Source: Rhinopithecus roxellana (taxonomy: Eukaryota > Chordata > Mammalia > Primates > Cercopithecidae). Taken from it: a stretch of 64,000 bases of DNA. The stretch lies in the NCBI RefSeq assembly GCF_007565055.1, contig NC_044564.1:74978563-75042562 (forward strand). The letters run 5' to 3'. A program made the translations under genes and the position numbers. Numbering within the stretch: position 1 is the stretch's first letter; the number at the start of each line of letters is the position of its first letter. Positions 28,631 through 43,599 of the stretch are shown piece by piece. The notes under the pieces were generated by a model. That model searched no databases, was not told the origin of the DNA, and was given only the letters and a program-made list of their open reading frames with translations.

Positions 28631-29272
28631 AAAACCATGCCATTCTATTCTAAAACCACTACAGCAAAAACTCACCCTTCCTGTCTGAATGCAGCTCTAT
28701 CTCAAGTAGTGAAGGTAATAGAAGGTTCAGTTTCTCCCCCATTCTTAAACTTCAGTGATTAAGAGAGATCATTTTGGTGCTTCATTCCTGAAAGATACTT
28801 CTTTTTATATTGTTATTTTAAATGCCATGTCAGGACATCCATAGTTAACATCAGGTTTTTAAGAAAGGTCTCTTGGGTCATTTGAACACAGGCATCGTGC
28901 AGCTCAGGTCTCATTACAGATCCCTTTGGTTAACAGGAAGGTTTTAAGTAAGTCTGCTGACTGTACCATACATTAAGATAATGAGATGAAAATGATATAA
29001 ATTCAAATCATTTGGCTCCCTTCTCCATCTCTCTTTCTCTCTCAATTTATATTACACAATGACATAAAGCACCACCTTTGGAGGTGAGCCTGCCCTGTGG
29101 TTAATCATTCCAATACATGCTAAAATACCCCACACTATAATTTAACATGAAGAACAGCTAGGGGTTGTGTTGAAACTGTCATGACTCACACGAATCTACT
29201 AATTTTGTCCTGTTCACCTTCATTTTATAACTTTGTAAGAGTCTCTGCCAACATTGGCAGAGGTGGCAAATG

Positions 29273-29308
<36 letters not shown>

Positions 29309-30241
29309 AAGAAGCTCTTTGTGAAATGGCATCTCGAGTCTATGCCATTGATAGCGTCTTTCTGATTCCCCAGGCAAGCTCTTTCTGAGCCACTCTAAGC
29401 CCTCCAGAGACAATTTCTTTTATGAAAGTCAAGCTTCCTTCTATCAGACTCTCACATCTTCAGCAACGGTAATCACTCTTGAAACTGGAAGTGTTGTCTG
29501 CTATCTTGTTGTTGCTGGTTCTGAAAGAGGCAAACAAAGTCAGCCTGATTGTTTTAGGTTTGGATTAGTCTGGAGTGCACAGAGAAACATTTTTAAAGGC
29601 TTATTTTGACTATCAAAGTGAGTCGATATGACAGCAGTCGTCAGGGGAAAAATGTGCACCATGCAAACATACAAACATCCCTCAGCAACCAGATGCAGCT
29701 ACTTTGCAGTAGCATGTTTGAGGGAAAATTGCTTTCTTGAATGTGGAAAAGAGGGCAGCACTCCAAGTTACTTTGTAAAACATACAAGCACAAAGTGGCA
29801 TCCAGGATGGCATGGAGGCCAAAGAAGTTTGGAAATAAACTTTCATAGCACATAATTCTTGTAGCATTGTGTCTGTGGTTTCATACACACATGTTTCTGT
29901 GTAATATGTAACTATTTATTAATCAGACACAGATTGGCAGATTCTAGTCCGTTATGTACAAACATAATAATTAACAGAAAGGAAAGTGATTTGAATTAGG
30001 AAATTGGGAAAAAGAGAAACAACTAACATGCAACAAAATAAAAACAAAAGCAAAATAAACTAGTTATTGCTGAAAGCAGTTTTAGAATTCAGCTCAACCA
30101 CCTAAAATTCTGAGTTTATGAATGGAAAGCTACCTGGACTATTCTGATCATATCATGAGGTACCTCTTAGCTTTGTTATTCAAATGAGAAAACTCTCATT
30201 CATATGGCAGGGAACTGCATGACTGTTCACAGAAATATATG
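28631..30241. other. Unassigned DNA flanking the full-length L1
   Basis: No gene or nameable repeat. A perfect hairpin, CTCTGCCAA/TTGGCAGAG with a 2-nt loop, lies at 29243-29262, twelve bases before the poly(A) listed next. Frames on both strands at 29628-29888 have no recognisable domain. Confidence 0.4.
29275..29307 (+). repeat. Pure 33-nt poly(A) tract without a SINE body
   Basis: 33 uninterrupted A residues. No Alu, L1 or gene-like sequence that I recognise lies immediately upstream, so the source of the tract is not explained. Confidence 0.9.
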
Positions 30242-30254
30242 AAATTAAAAACAC
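30242..30254 (+). repeat. Target-site duplication, left copy (full-length L1)
   Basis: AAATTAAAAACAC, identical at 36442-36454 directly after the L1 poly(A). Confidence 0.95.
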
Positions 30255-31288
30255 GGGGGGCAGAGCAAGATGGCCGAATAGGAACAGCTCCAGTCTCCAA
30301 CTCCCAGTGCGAGCGGCACAGAAGACCGGTGATTTCTGCATTTTCAACTGAGGTACTGGGGTCATCTCACTAGGGAGTGCCGGACAATCGGTGCTGGTCA
30401 GCTGCTGCAGCCTGACCAGCGAAAGCTGAAGCAGGGCGAGGCATCGCCTCACCTGGAAGCGCAAGGGGGAAGGGGATCCGTTTTCCTAGCCAGGGGAACT
30501 GAGACACACAACACCTGGAAAATCGGGTAACTCCCACCCCAATACTGCGCTGTAAGCATACAGGCACACCAGGAGAATATATCCCACACCTGGCCGGGAG
30601 GGTCCCACGCCCACGAAGCCTCCCTCACTGCTAACACAGCAGTCTGCCGCGATCTATCCGCAAGGCAGCAGCGAGGCTGGGGGAGGGGCGCCCACCATTG
30701 CTGAGGCTTAAGTAGGTAAACAAAGCCGCTGGGAAGCTCGAACTGGGTGGAGCTCACAGCAGCTCAAGGAAGCCTGCCTGTCTCTGTAGTCTCCACCTCT
30801 GGGGACAGCACACAGCTGAAGACCAACAGGGGAAGTAGCGGGAGCCGGTGCAGACGCGAACGACTCTGTCTGACAGTTTTGGGGAGAGCCGTGGATCTCC
30901 CAACGTGGAGGTTGAGATCTGAGAACGGACAGACTGCCTGCTCAGGTGTGTCCCTGACCCCTGAGTAGCCTAGCTGGGAGAAATCCCCCACTAGGGGCAG
31001 TCTGACACCCCACACCTCACAGGGTGGAGTACACCCCTGGGAGGAAACTTCCAAAGGAAGAATCAGACAGGTACACTCGCTGTTCAGCAATATTCTATCT
31101 TCGGCAACCTCTGCTGCTGATACCCAGGCAAACAGGGTCTGGAGTGGACCTCAAGCAATCTCCAACAGACCAACAGACAGTCCTTCTGACTGTCAGAAGG
31201 AAAACTATCAAACAGGAAGGACACCTATACCAAAACCCCATCAGTACGTCACCACCATCAAAGACCAGAGACAGATAAAACCACAAAG
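30255..31288 (+). promoter_or_regulatory. L1 5' UTR with internal RNA polymerase II promoter
   Basis: The CpG-containing 1034-bp 5' UTR drives full-length L1 transcription from its first base. The sequence CAAGATGGCCG at 30264-30274 is the YY1 site that positions the start. A segment at 31041-31170 corresponds to the roughly 129-bp block that hominoid L1PA3 and younger copies lost. On the opposite strand the reading frame that begins human ORF0 starts at 30698 but meets a stop after 14 codons. G/C-rich sequence here contrasts with the AT-rich surroundings. Confidence 0.9.
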
Positions 31289-32305
31289 ATGGGGAAGAAG
31301 CAGGGCAGAAAAGCTGGAAATTCAAAAAATAAGAGCGCATCTCCCCCTGCAAAGGAGCGCAGCCCATCGCCAGCAACGGATCAAAGCTGGTCAGAGAATG
31401 ACTTGGACGAGAGGAGAGAAGAAGGCTTCAGTCCATCAAACTTATCAGAGCTAAAGGAGGAATTACATACCCAGCGCAAAGAAACTAAAAATCTTGAAAA
31501 AAGAGTGGAAGAATTGACAGCTAGACTAATTAATGCAGAGAAGATTATAAACGAAATGACAGAGATGAAAACCATGACACGAGAAATACATGACAAATGC
31601 ACAAGCTTCAGTAACTGACTCGATCAACTGGAAGAAAGAGTATCAGCGATTGAAGATCAAATGAATGAAATGAAGCGAGAAGAGAAACCAAAAGAAAAAA
31701 GAAGAAAAAGAAATGAGCAAAGCCTGCAAGAAGTATGGGATTACGTAAAAAGACCAAATCTACGTCTGATTGGGGTGCCTGAAAGTGAGGGGGAAAATGG
31801 AACCAAGTTGGAAAACACTCTTCAGGATATCATCCAGGAGAACTTCCCCAACCTAGTAGGGCAGGACAACATTCAAATTCAGGAAATACAGAGAACGCCA
31901 CAAAGATACTCCTCCAGAAGAGCAACTCCAAGACACATAATTGCCAGATTCACCAAAGTTGAAATGAAGGAAAAAATCTTAAGGGCAGCCAGAGAGAAAG
32001 GTCGGGTTACCCACAAAGGGAAGCCCATCAGACTAACAGCAGATCTCTCGGCAGAAACTCTACAAGCCAGAAGAGAGTGGGGGCCAATATTCAATGTTCT
32101 TAAAGAAAAGAATTTTTAACCCAGAATTTCATATCCAGCCAAACTGAGTTTCATAAGTGAAGGAGAAATAAAATCCTTTACAGATAAGCAAATGCTTAGA
32201 GATTTTGTCACCACCAGGCCTGCCTTACAAGAGACGTTGAAGGAAGCCCTAAACATGGAAAGGAACAACCAGTACCAGCCATTGCAAAAACATGCCAAAA
32301 TGTAA
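31289..32305 (+). pseudogene. L1 ORF1: L1 ORF1 (RNA-binding chaperone ORF1p), two premature stops
   Basis: ORF1p is a trimeric nucleic-acid chaperone that coats L1 RNA in cytoplasmic particles. The frame begins at ATG 31289 (AAGATGGGG context) and would span 338 codons to TAA at 32303, the family's usual length. Codons ~45-150 encode a charged, heptad-rich coiled coil whose sequence differs strongly from human ORF1p, a region known to evolve fast. Codons ~157-250 (RRM; with the LRLIGVPE segment near 31760) and the C-terminal domain are conserved. Stops occur at codon 110 (TGA, 31616-31618, where relatives have CGA, so probable CpG decay) and codon 277 (TAA, 32117-32119, where relatives have TCA). 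The first removes all RNA-binding parts. An internal ATG at 31661 reopens the frame, but translation from it is unlikely. Confidence 0.95.
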
Positions 32306-32368
32306 AGACCATCGAGGCTAGGAAGAAACTGCATCAACTAACGAGCAAAATAACCAGTTAATATCATA

Positions 32369-36195
<3,827 letters not shown>

Positions 36196-36441
36196 ACAAT
36201 GAGATCACTTGGACTCGGGAAGGGGAACATCACTCACTGGGGCCTATTATGGGGAGGGGGGAGGAGGGAGGGATTGCATTGGGGAGTTATACATGATATA
36301 AATGATGAATTGATGGGTGCTGACGAGTTGATGGGTGCAGCACACCAACATGGCATAAGTATACATATGTAACAAACCTGCACGTTATGCACATGTACCC
36401 TAGAACTTAAAGTATAATAAAAAAAAAAAATTAAAAAAAAA
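36196..36441 (+). terminator. L1 3' UTR, polyadenylation signal and A-rich tail
   Basis: Holds the G-rich polypurine tract (about 36251-36274), able in principle to form a G-quadruplex, an 18-bp tandem duplication (36303-36320 and 36321-36338), the signal AATAAA at 36416-36421, and a poly(A) interrupted twice by TT. Confidence 0.92.
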
Positions 36442-36454
36442 AAATTAAAAACAC
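36442..36454 (+). repeat. Target-site duplication, right copy (full-length L1)
   Basis: AAATTAAAAACAC, identical to 30242-30254. Confidence 0.95.
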
Positions 36455-38109
36455 ATTTTTGGTCTAACTTCCTAATCAAGTTTATATTTCATGAGTTTGA
36501 AATGCCATGTTTGAAATGCCAGTTTCCAAGAGAAATTCGACCTCCCAGCATGTATCCCAGCTAAATGTTGATGTCTACCTCACAGTCTTTCACAATTTAC
36601 AATTACCAGCTCTATTTTTAAGCAAAATATAACTACTCACTGTGAAACAAACAAGCATTATTTGGAAATAAGCATCCTCAACATGTTTCCCAAAAGTAGA
36701 CACCCATTATTGCATGATGTGTGTTCCACATTTTTAGACACAAAAACAAAGCAGGGTAATTTCTTACAAAAATAAAACTTCATTAGAAAACAAAGTTGCA
36801 CAAAATATTCTTCATATTATCTGGAGAGAATATATAAAATCATATTTTAAATACTTCTCAAAGCAAATATTCAGCATACTTTCTTCTACACAATTATATC
36901 TTTTAAATATTTTACCTCTTAGTAGTTGGATTTCTATACTAAGCAGTAAACAAATTTGATTTTTATTATAGAGGTAAATTGTTAAAAGAGAACATAAAAG
37001 TAATAGAAGAAGAGTGCAAAGGGAGCATTCATCTAGTTTGAGGGACAGGCACATGATGTGTAAGACATATGTTCAGAAGCTCCTGTCAAGGATGTAATTC
37101 TCTTGGGAAAGTCTGGGTCTCATATTCACCTGAAGGTAAGAGCTGGTCTGAGACTGACTTCTGCCTGATCCTCTCCTCAGCACCAGGAAAACGATTTCAG
37201 AACTGCCTTGAAGTTCTTGATCTAGTCTTTGAAACAAAAGGAAATGGACCCTGACATATTTTAGAGTGGGCCTGATCCTGTGCTCTTATAGATTTGTGTT
37301 CATTCTCTTTATCTCAAATCAGTTTGGGCCTTAAGTTTGTAAACGAAACATTATCATTTATTCTTTATTATCAAATAAAATTTGGTTTAATGTTAATATT
37401 TATTCCCAGAACTTTTCTACCACCTCATTGAGACAGCCTTAACCCAAGGTTTGATTTTCTTCTCCCCAAGAATGCCTTTTGGGTTTAATGGCCCCATCCA
37501 GTGGTCGGAGCCACTGTGATTTGTAGTGGCAGAAATTCAACTTGAACTAGCTCATTATCGTTAAGAAATGCTCCCAATTGTGGGAAAGGTGGGGCAGACC
37601 TGAGACCAGTAACAATATGCTATCTGTTGTCCCTGTTTTTCTCTACCAGTTGTTTTTCTTCTCCCCTGTAGTAAAACAGCTTCTAGTACCACATTCTTCC
37701 ACCTTTTCTCCAGAGAGGAAATGGCTTTTTCTAACTCCATTTCCAGGTAATTGTGGGGGGTAGAAATAGATTCTGATGGGTTTAGCTTGTGTAAAAGCTC
37801 AACTCTATGCCAAGGAGGTGATATATTACAATTATCAGAATGTCTCAGAACCTGTACAATATGGAGATAATGAGTTCCCGAAAAGATTCTGGCTGTGGAG
37901 AAAGGGTAATGAGGGTATGTGGCCATCAGAAGAAAGCTAGGGGAGTTGAGATAGCAAAAACGAGTGATTCCTCCTATATCTTCCAGTACTATGGACAGTT
38001 TGTGGCAGCTAGGGAGAAAATTTATCAGATTAAAGACATTCATATGTGTCTGCATTGCTCTGCTCTTTACCAAATGTACCCATTCCATGAAGAAATATAA
38101 AACTACCTG
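36455..38109. other. Unassigned DNA with a 183-codon minus-strand frame
   Basis: No repeat family recognised. The frame 38112-37561 on the minus strand is the longest outside L1. Its translation has no motif I recognise, no signal peptide or membrane pattern of note, and no cysteine or histidine array. By length alone, about one such frame is not surprising in 128 kb of six-frame space. I do not call it a gene. Confidence 0.4.
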
Positions 38110-38640
38110 CAATGGTTGATTTTATAAGTTAACTTGTCTGGGGTACCTGGAACCTAGATATTTGATCAAACATCATTCTGAGTGTTTTGGTGAGAATGTT
38201 TCTGAATGAGTTTAACATTTAAATCTCTAGACTGAGTAAACCAGATTGTCTCCCTAATGTGGGAGGGCCCCATCCAATCAGTTGAAGGCCCGAATAGAAC
38301 AAGTCTGACCCACTCCTGAGTAAGAAAAAAATTCCTCCTGCCAGACTGTCTTCAAACTAGGACACTGGCTTTTTCCTGCCTTCAGGATTGGACATAAACA
38401 TCAGCTTTTCCTGGGTCTTGAGCCTTCCGGCCTTTGCACTGGAACTATACCATCAGCTCTCCCAGGTCTCTAGCTGGCCAACTCACCCTGCAGATCTTGG
38501 GTCTTGTCTGCAACTGTAATCATGTGAGCCAATTGTGAACATACACAATTGTGTGTGTGTACACACACCCACACATGTCCCATTGGTTCTTTTTTTCTTT
38601 TTCTCTGGAGACCCCTGACTAATTTGCTACCCTCCTTGTG
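38110..38640 (-). mobile_element. L1M-type 3' UTR (antisense)
   Basis: Reads GGTTGATTTTATAAGTTAACTTGTCTGGGGTACC, CCATCCAATCAGTTGAAGGCC, GCATCGGCTC-like repeats and finishes with ATTGGTTCTTTTTTTC...CTCTGGAGACCCCTGACTAAT. Same family as 8066-8335 but longer and inverted. A GT/CA palindrome (TGTGTGTGTACACACAC) at about 38552-38570 sits at the usual simple-repeat position. Confidence 0.6.
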
Positions 38641-38884
38641 TGTTTAAATTCTCTGTAAGAAGTCTTAAAGTAAAGAAGAAATACAGAAAGTTTGGACACC
38701 TCACTTAGGGTGTTGAGGGTACCCTCTTTACTGGATGGAGACAGTGCAGAAACCAACTTTCACTTCTCAAAAAAAAGTTGACATGTTCCAATGCAGTCCA
38801 CAGGAGCAAACAAATACCCAAATCTCCAGGTTCTGGAGTTCACTGGGTATGAATGAGTGACAATTCTATTTTGTCATTACCATT

Positions 38885-39275
38885 TGTATTAGAGTCCGTT
38901 CTCACACTGCTATAAAGAATACTACCTGAGACTGGGTAATTATAAAGGAAAGTGGTTTAATTGACTCACAGTTCCACAGGATTAACAGGAAGCATGACTA
39001 GGAGACCTCAGGAAACTTACCATCATGGTGGAAGGCAAAGGGAAAGCAGGCACATTCTTCACAAGGCAGTAGGAGGAAGTGTGCAAGATGCTTATAAAAC
39101 CATCAGATCTCGTGAGAACTCACTTACTATCATGAGAACAGTATGAGAGAAACCTCCTCCATGATCCAATCACCTCCTTCCCTCAACACATGAGGATTAC
39201 AGTTCCCCTCTTCAGCAAATGGGGATTACAATTCGAGATGAGATTTGGGTGGACACATAGAGCCAAACCATATTA
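38885..39275 (-). mobile_element. Solo MST-type MaLR LTR (antisense)
   Basis: Starts TGTATTAGAGTCCGTTCTCAC and ends GAGCCAAACCATATTA, the reverse complement of the MSTA/MSTB/THE1 LTR ends. Internal marks GACTGGGTAATTATAAAGGAAAG, CATCAGATCTCGTGAGAACTCAC and CATGATCCAATCACCTCC agree. About 390 bp, no internal proviral sequence, so a solo LTR. The 5-bp flanks (CCATT, CTGTT) do not match well. Confidence 0.88.
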
Positions 39276-39479
39276 CTGTTGTATATAAAATGGCATCTTA
39301 AGGCAATCCTCAGTCTTAAGGGCTGAGACAAAGGCTTTTTATTACATCACTTCAACCCTCAGCTCCAGCTCTTCTGCTATTATAACTCATAGAGATTTTA
39401 TGAAAATTGAATGGGCTGTATGTAAAAATGCCTACCAAAGATTTAAACACAGAAGCATTTAATTACATTTAATTTTCTT

Positions 39480-40005
39480 ATTTTGTCTCTGTGCAGAAAA
39501 GAAATCATAAAGCAGGCCTGAGACTACTATCCTTAAGTCTGCCTGCAAGGTTGGTCCTTGCCTGGAATCTGGGTGCTTGGATTTCAAAAGTTTATACCAT
39601 TCATTAATTTATTAGATTGGCTCCCTGTGCCTAAATTGCACAAATAATATGGTTTATGTTATACATCTGGTCTCAACCTGTGAGTCTCGAGCGTTTGTTA
39701 CTAAAGCGTGCATATCTAACAAGCCTCCAATAAAAATGTTGGGTATTGACTCTCTAGTGAGCTTCCATAATAGACAACATTTCACACATGTTGTCACAGT
39801 TCAATGCTGGAGAAATAAACCATGTCCTGTGTGACTCCACAGGGAGGGAATTCTTAGAAGCTTGTACCTGGTTTCCTTCAGACTTTTCCCCATGTACCCT
39901 TTCCCTTTGCTCATTTCGCTTTCATTATAATAAATCTTAGCCATGTGTATTGAGTTCTATGGGTCCTAGTGAATTACCAAGATATTGTTGGGGACACCCC
40001 AACCT
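39480..40005 (+). mobile_element. Probable ERV LTR, family not assigned
   Basis: The 3' half has LTR architecture: a polyadenylation signal in ATTATAATAAATCTTAGCC (about 39935), then GTTCTATGGGTCCTAGTGAATTACC and the terminal GGGGACACCCCAACC seen at the end of several ERV LTRs. The left border is a guess. Frame 39649-39834 is inside it. Confidence 0.45.
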
Positions 40006-41924
40006 GATTGCTATCTTTTTGGCCACTTCACTCAAATTCAGCTCAACCTTCCAAAATCTGTTATATAGCAGCCCATGCCTTGTTTGTATAGATTCTAGAC
40101 AGATCACCATTGACCAAGTACTGTAAACCTGAGCATATACCCAGAGTAATTTTGGGTTTAGAATAGCAGTCTTTCTTGTTATGATAACGTGTCATTGGGT
40201 CTAGTTACCCAGCTAAAGAAAATATAACTATATGTTATATATACAAAATTTTAAGTCTACATCCTTACTTAAGTCAACCCATTTGGTTATTTTTACATAT
40301 GCAATTAGGCCCAAGGGTTTCTGTGATAACCGTAGTTACATTTTTAGTCAAGAGAAGTGTTAAGGAGGGTATAACCAAGATGCCTGCCAAACCATGTTAA
40401 AACAAAAAATAACAAACAAAAAAATCAAGAAAAGCCCACAGAACTCCTGGCTTTGAGTGATTCTCTTTTATGTTGAAATCTCCAGGATAAGTTAATTATA
40501 AAATCTACATCAAAGTGACTGGACATAGTAACTTTGTGAATGAGATTATAATTTTTGCTTTGGACCCTTTGTACTTATAGCTCATTATTTTCTCTCCACT
40601 GATAACATTAAATCCTTTATTCTCATTTTTTTAATTAGAAAATTAAAATGAATTCCTGTATTGCTGAAAAAATTTCTTTTTGTTTCAATCTGTCAGTAAA
40701 ATCTCTTTAGTTCACCAGGTTTTACCATGAACAGATAATGTTCTTAGAGGGTAATATTCTTAGATGGTAGAAATGCAGGCATTTTCTCTTTCCAAAATGA
40801 AGAGGTTTTACCAGCACAGGAAGTAAAAGGCCATCACTCATAAATAGGAATTAATATACTAATTTAAGTGGCTTCATGGAGTCTTGAGGCTGTGGAAGAC
40901 TGCAAAGTTAAATAAGCTGCATCCACGTATACAACCTCTGTTTTTCTTCTGCCAAAGGCATAACATAATATGCACTTCCCATGTCTCTAAGAGTCCTCCT
41001 ATCTTCCCAAATTTCCAACATTTGCTAAAGAATAAAACACAGGAACACAGTCAAAACAGGCAGGAATGAGGCGCCATACTGAAAACACGGGAATTTAGTG
41101 AAATTCTACCCATTTACTGATGAAACCTGATGTTGTCATTTCACTTCCTCTCCCTGATTCATCTACTATGGGCAGACAGGCAGGCCTTTGCCCTTTTTGT
41201 AGGTAGACAGGAGAGTACAGTTTTCTCTCCTTGAGAAAACCTGAGGAAAAGAAAAATTTTAGTCATTTATGACTAACCTAAAAAAAAGAGCCATATTCCT
41301 GCTTGGTTATCCAATTATGAATCCCATCATTCACCCTGTGCCACCCATATATTCAGGGCTGCCAATTCATGTTTTATGCTTTTTTGATAAATAGTCTGTT
41401 TATTACTTTTATTCATAAGTAGCATTTTATGTATGCTTTATTGATAAAATGCGACAAAATTATCAATAAACAGTAAAACATCCCTAGACGTTTAAAAACT
41501 CCCAATAAATGAAAGTTAGAGGCCATTCCCACACCCCAACAAAAGGAACTCGGAGAAAACACAGACCTAAAACCACATATATGTAGAAAGCTTTAATAGA
41601 GTTTCAAAATAGAGAAAAGTAAACCTTCCAAGAACAAAAAATAGGTTTCAGATTTTAAAAATACAACAGGAACAATGTATCATTTACAGAATGGTTGAAA
41701 AATCGAGTTGAAGAAATCTTACAAAATATGGAACAAAATTTTAGAGAGGAAAAATATGGAAAAAAATAAAGGAACAAGCTAGGAAGTCATAGACAAAGTG
41801 GCAAATATGTCAAACGAACAAGCCTAGAGACCCAGTATATACCATGAGGACTATAAGTAGTAAATATACTGTATGTGAGATTCATACTATGTGAGTAGAT
41901 TCTAGCTGCTCTCTGCCACCAGAA
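40006..41924. other. Unassigned DNA
   Basis: No gene seen. Sequence around 41390-41475 is partly self-complementary (CTGTTTATTAC on the left, CAATAAACAGTAA on the right) and may be an eroded small DNA transposon, but no family could be named. Confidence 0.4.
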
Positions 41925-42057
41925 TAAAACAAATGGGTAACTATGTGAGATGACAGATACGTTAATTTACTTTACTATAGTAACCTTTTTACTAACTATA
42001 TGTATTCCATAACATCATGTTACATGACTTAAATGTATACAATATGATTTATTTTTT
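41925..42057 (+). mobile_element. L1MA/L1MB-type 3' end
   Basis: AAATGGGTAACTATGTGAGATGACAGATACGTTAATTTAC, later CATCATGTTACATGACTTAAATGTATACAATATGATTTATTTT, matches the terminal 3' UTR of older L1 families. Confidence 0.6.
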
Positions 42058-42074
42058 AAAAAAGAGATGATGCA
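42058..42074 (+). repeat. Target-site duplication, left copy (AluY)
   Basis: AAAAAAGAGATGATGCA, repeated exactly at 42392-42408. Confidence 0.9.
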
Positions 42075-42489
<415 letters not shown>

Positions 42490-42603
42490 TTAAAGGGTCT
42501 GTCAAATGCCAGCATGATGAATGGAGAAAGACCCACAAGACACATCAATGTAAATTTTCATCTCAGCATGGATTAAGTAGAGATTCTAAAATATCTAGCT
42601 TGG

Positions 42604-42853
42604 GCCAGGTGTGGTAATCCTAACACTTTGGAAGACCAAGGCAGGATGATTGCTTGACTGCAGGAGTTGTAGACCAACCTGGGCAACATGGCAAAACCCC
42701 ATTTCTACACAAAATACAAAAACTAGCCAGACGGAATCGTGTGAGCACAGGAGGCGGAGGTTGCAGTGAACAGAGATCACACCACTGCACTCCAGCCTGT
42801 GTGACAGAGCAAGATCTTGTCTCAAAATAAATAAAATAAAATAAAAATAAATG
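42604..42853 (+). mobile_element. Old Alu with two internal deletions
   Basis: The left arm jumps from GCCAGGTGTGGT to AATCCTAACACTTTGG (loss of the 'ggctcacgcctgt' B-box area), and the right arm lacks the 'gtggcgcgcgcctgtagtcccagctac' block. The tail is (AAAT/AAAAT)n. Flanks AAATATCTAGCTTGG and AAATATCCAGCTTGG form a 15-bp duplication with one mismatch, so the deletions are post-insertional or were in the source RNA. Confidence 0.9.
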
Positions 42854-42869
42854 AAATATCCAGCTTGGC

Positions 42870-43400
42870 ATAAACAACAGAGGAAATACAAAGATTAGCA
42901 AATTGCATCTCACCTCTCAAAGTCAGTACCAGATGCCAGAAAACACTGGGGTATAAGACTCCAAAATCATTTCGGAAAATATTTTCAACATGGAATTCTA
43001 TACATTAACAAATAGTCAACCAAGGGTTGAATAAATATATTATTAGTAATGCAAAGAATCGAAACATTTACATATGTTTATCCTGTATTAACTACTGGAG
43101 AATGTGCTCAATAAAGTGAAAGAGTAAATCCCAAAAGAGAAATAAAAAACAGGATCCACAAAAACAGGGAAATCAACAGGAAAAAGGCAAAGGACATTCC
43201 TAAAATAATGACAAAGAGAAAACAGGATAAATGCACAAGACCTACCAAATTACCAATCCAGTTGGAACAGAAATATAGAACTCTCTGGAGGGGATATCTT
43301 CCAGAAGAATATGACCCTCTAATTTACGGATGTGTTTGGACCCAATGAGAAAAGTTTGTTCTGTCAAAGAGCTTGAGGAATATTTTATAACATATCTTTA
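42870..43400 (+). mobile_element. HAL1-like LINE 3' region
   Basis: GGATCCACAAAAACAGGGAAATCAACAGG, GGCAAAGGACATTCCTAAAATAATGAC and CCAATCCAGTTGGAACAGAAATATAG...CTCTGGAGGGGATATCTTCC follow the order of the HAL1 3' part. It may extend left beneath the flanking Alu to about 42410. Confidence 0.5.
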
Positions 43401-43599
43401 GAAAAACTCCGTATGTCAAAAAAGTAAGATCGTTTTTAACATTTAGTAAAAAAAAGTTTTGGAAGAAAGGGATATATTCATAATTTACTATATAGATTAG
43501 CTTTGAATTATATTTATATATGCATAACGACTGTAATAAATATTGATTTAACCAAAATTTTAGATATTACTATTTTGAGAGAATTGGAGGAACATTTGT

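Noticed and set aside
30180..31376. Several frames of 65-108 codons on both strands across the L1 5' UTR
   Set aside because: They arise from the GC-rich L1 5' UTR. Only the short ORF0-like start is worth noting, and it is truncated.
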